Shown: piece by piece, positions 16,030 through 23,882 of the stretch
Layout: each line of letters starts with the position of its first letter
How positions within the stretch are numbered: the stretch's first letter is position 1
Source of the DNA: Dyadobacter fermentans DSM 18053
GTDB taxonomy: Bacteria > Bacteroidota > Bacteroidia > Cytophagales > Spirosomataceae
DNA: 64,000 nt
Direction: 5' to 3'
NCBI RefSeq assembly: GCF_000023125.1
Contig: NC_013037.1
Location: 1,984,001 to 2,048,000, forward strand
Position numbers and translations under genes: made by a program
Notes under the pieces: generated by a model
What the model saw: the letters and a program-made list of their open reading frames with translations, nothing else
What the model was told of the DNA's origin: nothing
Database searches by the model: none

Positions 16030-17022
16030 ATGCGCATTCTGTTTTTTTCCGCGAAGCCCTACGACAAGCAATTTTTCAACAAGGCCAACGAGGAGTACGG
16101 CCATCAGATCGAATACCTCGAAACGCATTTGGGCCCGCACATTGTGCAGGCGGTGGACGGACAGGAGGCGGTGTGCGTGTTTGTGAATGATAAAGTGAAT
16201 GCCGGGGTGATCGGCGTGCTGGCCGACAGGGGCGTAAAGATCATCGCGCTGCGCTGCGCGGGCTTCAACAACGTCGACCTGGAAGCCGCGCGGAAGGCCG
16301 GTATCCGGGTTTGCCGCGTTCCCGAATATTCGCCCGAAGCCGTGGCCGAGCACACGATTGCGATGATCCTCACGCTCGTCCGCAAAACCCACAAGGCCTA
16401 CAACCGCGTGCGCGAGCAAAATTTCTCGCTGAACGGCCTCATCGGCATGAACCTGCACCAGAAGACGGTGGGCATTATCGGCACCGGCAAAATCGGGAAG
16501 GCATTTGCCAGGATCATGACCGGCTTCGGCTGCCGGGTGATCGCCTACGACCCCTACCCCGATCCGCAATTCGATACCGTCACTTATCTGCCGCTCGATG
16601 CGCTGCTGGCCGAATCGGACATTATCTCGCTGCATTGCCCGCTCACGGACGATACCCGCCACATTATCAACAAGCAGACGCTTTCGGCCATGAAAAAGGG
16701 CGTCACGCTCATCAATACCAGCCGCGGGGCGTTGGTGAACACCGCCGACGTAATCCAGGCATTGAAGCGACACCATATCGCATTTCTGGGAATCGACGTG
16801 TACGAGCAGGAAGAGCAGCTGTTTTTCAAAGACCTTTCCGAAAGCATCATCGAAGACGATACCATTCAGCGGCTCATGAGTTTTCCGAACGTGCTGGTGA
16901 CGGCGCACCAGGCATTTTTCACCCAGGAAGCCCTGCACGAAATCGCGACGGTGACATTGGATTCGGTCACTGCGCTCAACGCGGGCAATGAGCCGGAAAA
17001 TCGCGGGGTGATGCTGGTCTGA
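16030..17022 (+). CDS. ldhA: D-lactate dehydrogenase-like D-2-hydroxyacid dehydrogenase
   Basis: The 330-residue protein fits the D-isomer 2-hydroxyacid dehydrogenase family. Its NAD-binding glycine motif is G151-T-G153-K-I-G156. Active-site residues are R75 (LRCAGFNNVD), R232 (NTSRGALVNT), E261 (DVYEQE) and H293 (TAHQAFFT). The subgroup with RCAGFNNVD and AHQAFFT is typical of D-lactate dehydrogenases such as E. coli LdhA, which reduce pyruvate to D-lactate in the cytoplasm. It probably helps re-oxidise NADH under oxygen limitation. The gene follows a hairpin by 40 bases and is probably transcribed alone. Other 2-hydroxyacids remain possible substrates. Confidence 0.88.
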   Translation: MRILFFSAKPYDKQFFNKANEEYGHQIEYLETHLGPHIVQAVDGQEAVCVFVNDKVNAGVIGVLADRGVKIIALRCAGFNNVDLEAARKAGIRVCRVPEYSPEAVAEHTIAMILTLVRKTHKAYNRVREQNFSLNGLIGMNLHQKTVGIIGTGKIGKAFARIMTGFGCRVIAYDPYPDPQFDTVTYLPLDALLAESDIISLHCPLTDDTRHIINKQTLSAMKKGVTLINTSRGALVNTADVIQALKRHHIAFLGIDVYEQEEQLFFKDLSESIIEDDTIQRLMSFPNVLVTAHQAFFTQEALHEIATVTLDSVTALNAGNEPENRGVMLV

Positions 17023-17047
17023 TCCGAAAAGAAAGCCGGCTTTACTG

Positions 17048-17077
17048 CTGCGGGACATTGCGGCTTGTGTAACTTTG
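17048..17077 (+). promoter_or_regulatory. Candidate promoter of the AraC-SulP pair
   Basis: TAACTTTG (17070-17077) is a perfect -7 box. A CTG sits at 17048-17050, one base from TTG, at the ideal 19-base spacing. The predicted start lies about 34 bases before the AraC gene ATG at 17118. Confidence 0.5.
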
Positions 17078-17117
17078 CACCGTTCATTTCCATCCGGAAC
17101 AACAGTTACTAAAAGCC

Positions 17118-17933
17118 ATGAATATCGTTCAGCACAAAATTTTCACACCACCCAAACATCTCCAACCCTACATCCGCTTCTACTGGACGCTCGACCTGAA
17201 CGGCAGCGGCGTCGTGGACCAGACTTTCTGGATGTATGCCCGGCGCTATCCCCGGCTCGTGGTCCAGCATTATGACGGATCGTCGGCCGTGACGAACGCC
17301 AATGGCTACCTGCCCGTGTCGTACCTGGGCGGACTTAACCTGACGCCCTACGCATGCGGCATTCACCCCTGCGCTAAAATAATGGGCGCCAGCTTCTACC
17401 CCCACACGCTCCGCCGCTTTTTCGGCTTCGATGTCGTGGATATGGTAGACGAATTGCCCGATCTGACCAACTTCGCGCCCGAATGGTGGGTGGCCTCGAT
17501 GGTCGAGGAGACGGACGAAAACCGGAAGCTGGCAAAACTATCGGAGTTTTTCACAAGCCGGCTGCTGCACGCCGCTCCCCGGGATTCGGCGATCCAGACC
17601 GGCTGGGAAAAGATTAGTCAGTTCCCGGCTTCCTGTAACATCATGTCGCTCGCGAAGGATTTCGGCATATCGCCCAGGCAGCTGGAACGGCGGTTCAAGC
17701 TGACGATCGGTTATTCGCCCAAACAGTTTTTACGCGTCAGCCGGTTTGAAATAGCACTTGCCGAGCTCAAAGCGCGCATCGATCCGAAGATCTCCGACAT
17801 TGCCTATCGCCTCGGCTACGCCGACCAGTCGCATTTGATCAGGGAATTCAAGGAGTTTTCGGGCCACACGCCAACGCGGTACCTTAGTACCGGTAAATTT
17901 TACGAGGAAAACGGTGCATTCATCGTCAAATAG
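17118..17933 (+). CDS. AraC-family transcriptional regulator (DUF6597-type N-terminal domain)
   Basis: This is a 271-residue regulator. The N-terminal half (about 1-160) has the PPKHLQPYIRFYW opening typical of DUF6597-type sensor domains. The C-terminal 100 residues hold two helix-turn-helix motifs of the AraC class (SLAKDFGISPRQLERRFKLTIGYSPKQF, then ISDIAYRLGYADQSHLIREFKEFSGHTPTRY, key residues about 179-255). It probably binds DNA as an activator after sensing an unknown ligand. It lies 24 bp upstream of the SulP transporter on the same strand, which suggests it may control that gene or share its transcript. Confidence 0.85.
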   Translation: MNIVQHKIFTPPKHLQPYIRFYWTLDLNGSGVVDQTFWMYARRYPRLVVQHYDGSSAVTNANGYLPVSYLGGLNLTPYACGIHPCAKIMGASFYPHTLRRFFGFDVVDMVDELPDLTNFAPEWWVASMVEETDENRKLAKLSEFFTSRLLHAAPRDSAIQTGWEKISQFPASCNIMSLAKDFGISPRQLERRFKLTIGYSPKQFLRVSRFEIALAELKARIDPKISDIAYRLGYADQSHLIREFKEFSGHTPTRYLSTGKFYEENGAFIVK

Positions 17934-17957
17934 AGTTAATAACAACAATTTTAAAGC

Positions 17958-19493
17958 GTGCAGGCATATTTAAATCTGTTTGATTTCAAACAAAAAGTCA
18001 ATTACAAAAACGAAATTCTCGCCGGTCTGACAGTGGCTATGACCATGATGCCCGAATCGTTGTCATTTGCCATCCTGGCCGGCTTCCCGCCGCTGGTGGG
18101 GCTTTACGCGGCATTTATCATGGGATTGGTGACGGCCGTGTTTGGCGGCAGGCCCGGGCTGATTTCCGGCGGCGCGGGTGCCACGGCGGTGGTGCTGGTG
18201 GCGCTCATGCAAAGCCACGGGATCGAATATGTGTTCGCGGCCGTGGCGCTGGCCGGGGTTACCCAAATCGTGATCGGGGTTTTCCGGCTGGCAAAGTTCA
18301 TTCGCCTGGTGCCGCAGCCGGTCATGTATGGGTTTGTGAATGGCCTCGCGGTGATCATTTTTATGTCGCAGCTCAACCAGTTTAAAGAATCGGGCAGCGA
18401 TGGTGCGGCATGGCTTACGGGCGGGCCGCTACTGACGATGGCGGCACTGGTGGCGCTTACAATTCTGACGATCATCGTCGTTCCGCGGTTTACAAAGGCG
18501 GTACCGGCGTCGCTGGTGGCCATTATCATCGTATTCGCCGTTGTGCTGGGGTTTGGGATTGAAACAAAAACGGTAAGCGATATCGCGTCGGTGGCCGGGG
18601 GCTTCCCGCCATTCCACGTGCCGGCTATCCCGTTCGACCTCGAAACGCTGCGCATTGTGGCGCCTTATGCGCTGATTATGGCGGCGGTGGGACTGACGGA
18701 AGGCTTGCTGACCCTTAACCTGGTGGACGAGATCACCGGCACCAAAGGCAACGGCAACCGCGAATGCGTGGCGCAGGGCGGGGCCAATCTGCTGAACGGC
18801 TTCTTTTACGGAATGGGCGGCTGCCCGATGATCGCCCAAACGCTCGTGAACCTCGGCTCTGGTGCCAGGGCACGGCTGTCGGGCATTATCGCCGCGCTCA
18901 CGATCCTTTGCGTGGTATTATTCGGTGCGCCCGTTATCGGGCGCTTGCCGATAGCGGCGTTAACGGGCGTGATGATCATGGTGGCCGTGGGCACATTTGA
19001 GTGGGCGAGCTTCCGCATTATCAATAAAATGCCGCGGCAGGATGTGTTCGTCGGGATGCTGGTCGCTGCGATCACCATTTTCCTGCACAACCTCGCCCTG
19101 GCCGTGCTGATCGGAGTGATCATATCCGCGCTTGTGTTTGCCTGGGAAAGCGCCCGGCGGATCAGGGCGAGGAAGTATATCGATGAACACGGCGTGAAAC
19201 ACTACGAAATTTACGGTCCGCTCTTCTTCGCCTCCGTTTCGGCATTTAATGAAAAATTCGATGTTGCCGCCGACCCTGCACGCGTGGTCATCGACTTCCG
19301 GGAGAGCAGGATTGCGGACATGTCGGCCATCGAAGCCATCAACAAGCTCACCGGGCGCTACCGCGCGGCAGGCAAAGAGCTCCATTTGAAACACCTCAGC
19401 GAAGATTGCCGCAAGCTCCTCAAAAACGCCGAAGCCGTGATTGACATTAACCTTATAGAAGACCCTGTTTACAATGTAGCGACCGAGCGGTAG
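17958..19493 (+). CDS. SulP-family inorganic anion transporter with STAS domain
   Basis: From a GTG start at 17958 (no in-frame ATG is available before the first membrane segments) the protein has 511 residues. It has about 11-12 membrane segments, beginning with the SulP signature LTVAMTMMPESLSFAILAGFPPLVGLYAAF. A cytoplasmic STAS domain follows from about 410 to 505 (YGPLFFASVSAFNEKF, then VVIDFRESRIADMSAIEAI). SulP proteins carry sulfate, bicarbonate or other anions across the inner membrane, often coupled to Na+ or H+. The substrate cannot be told from sequence. The gene probably forms an operon with the AraC gene. Given the sulfatase in PUL 1, sulfate is one option but the loci are 10 kb apart. 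Confidence 0.9.
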   Translation: MQAYLNLFDFKQKVNYKNEILAGLTVAMTMMPESLSFAILAGFPPLVGLYAAFIMGLVTAVFGGRPGLISGGAGATAVVLVALMQSHGIEYVFAAVALAGVTQIVIGVFRLAKFIRLVPQPVMYGFVNGLAVIIFMSQLNQFKESGSDGAAWLTGGPLLTMAALVALTILTIIVVPRFTKAVPASLVAIIIVFAVVLGFGIETKTVSDIASVAGGFPPFHVPAIPFDLETLRIVAPYALIMAAVGLTEGLLTLNLVDEITGTKGNGNRECVAQGGANLLNGFFYGMGGCPMIAQTLVNLGSGARARLSGIIAALTILCVVLFGAPVIGRLPIAALTGVMIMVAVGTFEWASFRIINKMPRQDVFVGMLVAAITIFLHNLALAVLIGVIISALVFAWESARRIRARKYIDEHGVKHYEIYGPLFFASVSAFNEKFDVAADPARVVIDFRESRIADMSAIEAINKLTGRYRAAGKELHLKHLSEDCRKLLKNAEAVIDINLIEDPVYNVATER

Positions 19494-19606
19494 CAGTCGC
19501 CGGTCGCTGCGGCCCGGAAGCATTGGCAGCAAAGCAGCAGATATTAGTTTATTTTGTTTTATATAAAATATAATTATATATTACAACGTCACCTAAACCA
19601 CTGTTT

Positions 19607-22009
19607 ATGCTCGCACATTATCTCACTCTCTCCCTCCGCCGCATGTGGCGGCAGCGCCAGGTTAATCTGATACGCGTCGTAAGCCTTGCACTCGGGCTTG
19701 CCAGCGGATTGGTGATTTTCCTGGTGGTGAACTACATGTTCAGCTTCGATCGCCACCATCCGCACATGAACCGGTCGTACTGGGTGGTGACCGACATTAA
19801 AAAGGAGAACGTCATGCAAACCGACGCCGCGCCCCGCCCGCTGGCGGAAGTGCTTCGGCGCGACTACCCGTTCGTGGAAAGTGCCACAAGGCTCGAAACC
19901 GTTTTCGGATGGACGATCAGCGTCCCGGCCGCGAAAGCCGGGGCGGAGAAGAAGTTCAACGAAGCCCGGAATGTGTGTTTCGCTGAACCTCAGTATTTCA
20001 ATCATTTCCTGGTCGAATGGGTGTCCGGCAACCCTGCCACCGCCCTATCGTCGCCGAATACGGTCGTGATTAGCGAGCGGTATGCCCGCAAATACTTCGA
20101 TAACGCCGATCCGATGGGCCGGACATTGCGGCTGGACAACCGCGCTGAGCTTACCGTAACCGGCATTATCAAAAATCCGCCTGCCAACACCCAGCTGCGT
20201 TACGATGTGCTGATATCCTATGCCACCATTCCCGGTTTGGAGCAGAATGGGACCATGCAGGATTGGGAAGGCCTGCAAAGCATGTGCTTCGTGCTGCTGC
20301 GCGACGGCACCAACCCGGCGAAGCTGACAACCACATTGGAAGAAATCCGCAAAAAGAACCTTCCCGCTGCGCGAGCGGCGCAGTTTGCCTACCACATGCT
20401 GCCCCTCGCCGACCTCAACCACGAGCGCAGCGGCATGGCGCCCCGCCCGGTTTTATATGCGCTGATCGCCGTGGGGCTGCTCCTCGTGCTGGCTGCGTGC
20501 GTCAATTACATTAACCTCGCCACCGCCCAGGCATTGCAGCGGGCCAGAGAGGTAGGGTTGCGCAAGGTGGTCGGCAGCACCCAGTTTCAGCTCATCAGGC
20601 AATTTTTGCTTGAAACTGCATTGCTTACCGTGTTTGCGGTGATTGTATCCCTCGTGCTGGTGCAGCTGGCCATGCCGCTGGTGAATGGTACGCTCGCCAA
20701 ACAGGTAGATATGCTGCATCCGGACATTTCCATCCTGGATTTGTTTCAGCCAGGGGGACTGAAATGGTTCTTGGCATTGGTGGCCGGCGTGATCGTGCTT
20801 GCGGGATTGTACCCGGCCTGGGTACTGTCCAGGTTTAGCCCTACCAAAGCCATTACCGGTCAGCTGACGACGCAAACAGTCGGTGGATTCACCATCAGGC
20901 GGACGCTCATCACCGGGCAATTCGTACTCTCACAGCTTTTTCTGATCATCGTCCTCGTCATTTCCGCTCAGCTGAAATACATGCAAAAGGTAGATTGGGG
21001 TTTTGATCACGACCGGAAACTGACCGTCTGGCTTTCACGCTCCACTCCTGCCCCGTTTGATCAGCTGCGTAACGGCTGGTTGCAGCTGCCCGGCGTCGAA
21101 AAAGTTACTTATGCCAGCGATCCTCCGGCCTCCCCGTACAACCGCCCCGTTCCATTCAGTTACCACATTCCATCCAGGCCGGAAGCGTTCGAAACGCGCC
21201 TTCGCGCCGCCGATGAACAGTATTTGAAGACATTCGGACTGGCGCTCGTCGCGGGGCGCAATTTCCGGGCTACCGACACGACGGCCCGGGAGGTGCTGGT
21301 GAACGAAACGCTCGTCCGGCAATTGGGCGTCTCGTCTGCGGACGCCATTGTGGGCAAGACTATGCGGGTCAAAGACGAGGACCGCGTGATAGTGGGTGTT
21401 GTGAAAGATTTCCGGAGCGGCGATCTGCATCAGCCCGTCATGCCTGTTACCCTTGTGCACGACCTGCGGCATACGACCATGGCCGTGCTAACCTTGTCCC
21501 CCAACTACCCGGCTTCCACTTTAAAGACCATCGAGGCGGTATGGGACGAAACCATGCCCCGCCAGGTGTATAAGGCCGATCACCTGAACGACCTGCTGGC
21601 GTCGTTTCTGAACATGGAGCGGTTGCTGGCCGGATTTGTACAGGCATTTGCATGCATTGCCATGGCTATGAGCTGCCTGGGACTGTACGGATTGGTAACT
21701 TTTATGGCCGAGGGACGCGCCAAGGAGATTGGTGTGCGGCGGGTGCTGGGCGCAAAAACGCGGCAATTACTGTGGATATTCGGCAAAGAATTCGGCCGCC
21801 TGATCCTGATCGGCTTCCTGGTGGCTGCACCGCTTGGCTGGTGGCTTACCAACGGATGGTTGCAGCAGTACGCCCACAGGATTCCAACCAATACCTGGTC
21901 GCTGGCGGCAACGCTCGGCATTACCGTGCTCATTACGGCGGCAACCGTTCTCGGGCATGCGCTGAAAGCGGCCATGCGAAACCCTGTCGAGTATTTCAGG
22001 ACGCAATAG
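19607..22009 (+). CDS. FtsX-like/MacB-type ABC transporter permease
   Basis: The 800-residue protein has the double layout common in Cytophagales: an N-terminal membrane segment (about 20-45), a large periplasmic MacB-like core, an FtsX block of three or four membrane segments (about 282-420), a second periplasmic core, and a final FtsX block (about 675-790). Conserved pieces include YINLATAQALQRAREVGLRKVVGST and its second copy RAKEIGVRRVLGAK. These permeases couple to a separate ATPase and work in extrusion or lipoprotein handling; no ATPase gene is adjacent. The 3' end overlaps the convergent universal stress protein gene by 14 bp. Confidence 0.9.
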   Translation: MLAHYLTLSLRRMWRQRQVNLIRVVSLALGLASGLVIFLVVNYMFSFDRHHPHMNRSYWVVTDIKKENVMQTDAAPRPLAEVLRRDYPFVESATRLETVFGWTISVPAAKAGAEKKFNEARNVCFAEPQYFNHFLVEWVSGNPATALSSPNTVVISERYARKYFDNADPMGRTLRLDNRAELTVTGIIKNPPANTQLRYDVLISYATIPGLEQNGTMQDWEGLQSMCFVLLRDGTNPAKLTTTLEEIRKKNLPAARAAQFAYHMLPLADLNHERSGMAPRPVLYALIAVGLLLVLAACVNYINLATAQALQRAREVGLRKVVGSTQFQLIRQFLLETALLTVFAVIVSLVLVQLAMPLVNGTLAKQVDMLHPDISILDLFQPGGLKWFLALVAGVIVLAGLYPAWVLSRFSPTKAITGQLTTQTVGGFTIRRTLITGQFVLSQLFLIIVLVISAQLKYMQKVDWGFDHDRKLTVWLSRSTPAPFDQLRNGWLQLPGVEKVTYASDPPASPYNRPVPFSYHIPSRPEAFETRLRAADEQYLKTFGLALVAGRNFRATDTTAREVLVNETLVRQLGVSSADAIVGKTMRVKDEDRVIVGVVKDFRSGDLHQPVMPVTLVHDLRHTTMAVLTLSPNYPASTLKTIEAVWDETMPRQVYKADHLNDLLASFLNMERLLAGFVQAFACIAMAMSCLGLYGLVTFMAEGRAKEIGVRRVLGAKTRQLLWIFGKEFGRLILIGFLVAAPLGWWLTNGWLQQYAHRIPTNTWSLAATLGITVLITAATVLGHALKAAMRNPVEYFRTQ

Positions 22010-22808
22010 ATCGCCGGTGCCTCAGCGGATAGGCCAAAACGGGTATCCGGCCGTGATTCACAACATCGGCCGCGATACTCGGGCGGAACATATGCGCCGG
22101 ATCGGGGTCACCCAGCGTGCCCATGGCAATCATATCCGCGCCCACCAGGCTCGCGTATTTCAGTATTTCGTCCACCACGTCTTCCGCGTGCACCACCGCA
22201 TTGACACAATTGCTGAGCCCGAGCTTCCTGTCGTATGCTGCAAGCAGCTCGGAGGCGGCCTGCCGGGTTACGGCCGGGTCGGTGTTGATATACAAGAGAT
22301 AAAAACGGCCGCTGAACCATTCGCCCAGCTCGGTTAAAAACGCCTGCATTTCCGCCGGATCGCGATCGATATCGATCGGCACGACGATGTTCCGCAGCCC
22401 TGCAAAGCGCGGGCTGCGCTGGATGGCAAGCACCGGAACCGGGGATACGCGCACGATCCGCTCGGCGTGGGAGCCCATAAACACCCCTTCCCAACCCCGG
22501 GCACCGCGCGTTCCAACCACCACGAGATCAATGCCTTGCGTGGCAACGGCGTCGAGCACGACGGTCACGAACCGGCCGCGCTCCTGCAACAGGCGGACCT
22601 GCATGGTAGCGGGAAAGGCATTAAGCCATTCCGCAAGGTGACTTTCGGCAAATGCCCCTGCTGCGCGCATCGGGTCGTCGACGGTGAGGATAAACACTTC
22701 AACCGGCACATGCCATTCGAATTTTGCACAGGCGTCGAGCGCCTGGCGGGAAGCTTCGGAATAGTCGCAGGGAACGAGAATGCGGAACGGTTGGGGGTTA
22801 TTGGTCAT
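21996..22808 (-). CDS. Tandem-domain universal stress protein (UspA family)
   Basis: I chose the ATG at 22806-22808 because the Usp fold begins a few residues later (FRILVPCDYSEASRQALD); the frame upstream (to 22985) codes for unrelated sequence. The 270-residue protein has two Usp domains. Domain 1 (about 8-145) has the nucleotide-binding block VVVGTRGARGWEGVFMGSHAERIVRVSPVPVLAI, a good match to the ATP-binding G-2x-G-9x-G-S pattern. Domain 2 (about 150-270) ends in IAMGTLGDP and PVLAYPLR and looks less complete, so it may not bind ATP. The role is a general stress response in the cytoplasm. It overlaps the FtsX gene end on the other strand. Confidence 0.88.
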   Translation of the reverse strand: MTNNPQPFRILVPCDYSEASRQALDACAKFEWHVPVEVFILTVDDPMRAAGAFAESHLAEWLNAFPATMQVRLLQERGRFVTVVLDAVATQGIDLVVVGTRGARGWEGVFMGSHAERIVRVSPVPVLAIQRSPRFAGLRNIVVPIDIDRDPAEMQAFLTELGEWFSGRFYLLYINTDPAVTRQAASELLAAYDRKLGLSNCVNAVVHAEDVVDEILKYASLVGADMIAMGTLGDPDPAHMFRPSIAADVVNHGRIPVLAYPLRHRRSIAS

Positions 22809-22948
22809 ATCTAAAGGGCTTGGCCGGCGCGGTCGGGTAAGCTTGGCGGCCATTCCGATAGCGCCGGTATCATTGCATTTGGCGTGAATGTGAAGGCAAA
22901 ATTGGCCACGAATAGCACGCGGATTCATGACTGTCGTCAGTTTCAAAG

Positions 22949-22985
22949 GTGACGTTCGCAGTCGGTACGCGAACGCTTTCGTCAC
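22949..22985. promoter_or_regulatory. Bulged stem-loop between the USP and GLPGLI genes
   Basis: CGTTCGC (22953-22959) and GCGAACG (22969-22975) form a perfect 7-bp stem. Outer GTGAC (22949-22953) and GTCAC (22981-22985) can extend it past a 5-base bulge. It sits in the 258-base divergent region (22809-23066), which holds no other gene I can see. It could be an operator or an mRNA structure. Confidence 0.35.
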
Positions 22986-23066
22986 AAATTAGGCATGAAA
23001 CGGTGACAAGTTGTGAACTATCAGTAAATTACAATATATTCCTATTTAAAACATAAATAATCTGAT

Positions 23067-23882
23067 ATGGGACGATTCGGTTTTGTCGCATTAATGATAC
23101 TTGTTTCCGGCTTTGCAATGAGCCAGGGCAAAGAATCCACGCCGGTTCCTTACGACGTTACCTGTTCTTTCCAGCTCACATTTTTCCCGGACAGCACCAA
23201 TACCGGTGCCAAAACGGAGACGTTTCTGCTATTTTTCAACCAGGAGCAATCCCTGTTCAAGAGCAGAAACCGATTCCTGTCCGACTCGGCGATCGTGGCC
23301 AGTGAGCGTAGCCAAAACCGCCGGGATTTGATGTCGTTCCTGCAATCGCACCGGACGGACTTCAATTTCAACATCGTCAAAAAAGGCTGCAACGCCGTCC
23401 ATACAACCGACCAGATCCACCACAACTATTTTACCTATCCGGAAACCGCGGGACATTTGCAATGGACTTTAACCCAGGACACTATGACCATTACCGGCTA
23501 TCCGGCCCAACGGGCCACGACGGCATTCGGCGGGCGAAAATGGGACGCCTGGTTTACAGAGGCCGTGCCTGTCAGCGAAGGGCCATACAAGTTTTGCGGG
23601 CTGCCCGGCCTGATCATCCGCCTCACCGATTCGCGAAAGCAGTACGATTTTGTATTGAATGGCTTGACGCAGTCGCGGCGCGAGCTGGCCGGACAGATGC
23701 CCCAATCGGTAAAAACCGACAAGCGCACATTCATTAAAAAGCAGCAGGAATACCGTGCAAATCCCATCGGCGTCGCCGAGCAGTCGGGTGTGGTGTTTAC
23801 ATCGGGCCGAAGCGAAATAGCCCAGCGGGTGCAGCAAAAGATCAAATCCGACAACAACCCAATTGAGTTTTTCCCCAATTGA
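23067..23882 (+). CDS. GLPGLI family protein
   Basis: The 271-residue protein has a signal peptide (about 1-20, ending SQG) and the defining motif GLPGLI at residues 178-183, within PYKFCGLPGLIIRLTDS. The family is common in Bacteroidota and is nearly always found beside a TonB-type or carboxypeptidase-regulatory beta-barrel protein, as here. The stop codon overlaps the TTG start of that next gene by 4 bases (TTGA), so the two are translationally coupled. The function is not established; an exported partner of the barrel protein is a reasonable inference. Confidence 0.9.
   Translation: MGRFGFVALMILVSGFAMSQGKESTPVPYDVTCSFQLTFFPDSTNTGAKTETFLLFFNQEQSLFKSRNRFLSDSAIVASERSQNRRDLMSFLQSHRTDFNFNIVKKGCNAVHTTDQIHHNYFTYPETAGHLQWTLTQDTMTITGYPAQRATTAFGGRKWDAWFTEAVPVSEGPYKFCGLPGLIIRLTDSRKQYDFVLNGLTQSRRELAGQMPQSVKTDKRTFIKKQQEYRANPIGVAEQSGVVFTSGRSEIAQRVQQKIKSDNNPIEFFPN

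Noticed and set aside
17032..17043. Palindrome AAAGCCGGCTTT as a terminator after ldhA
   Set aside because: The arms meet with no loop, so a stable hairpin cannot form without opening the central pairs.
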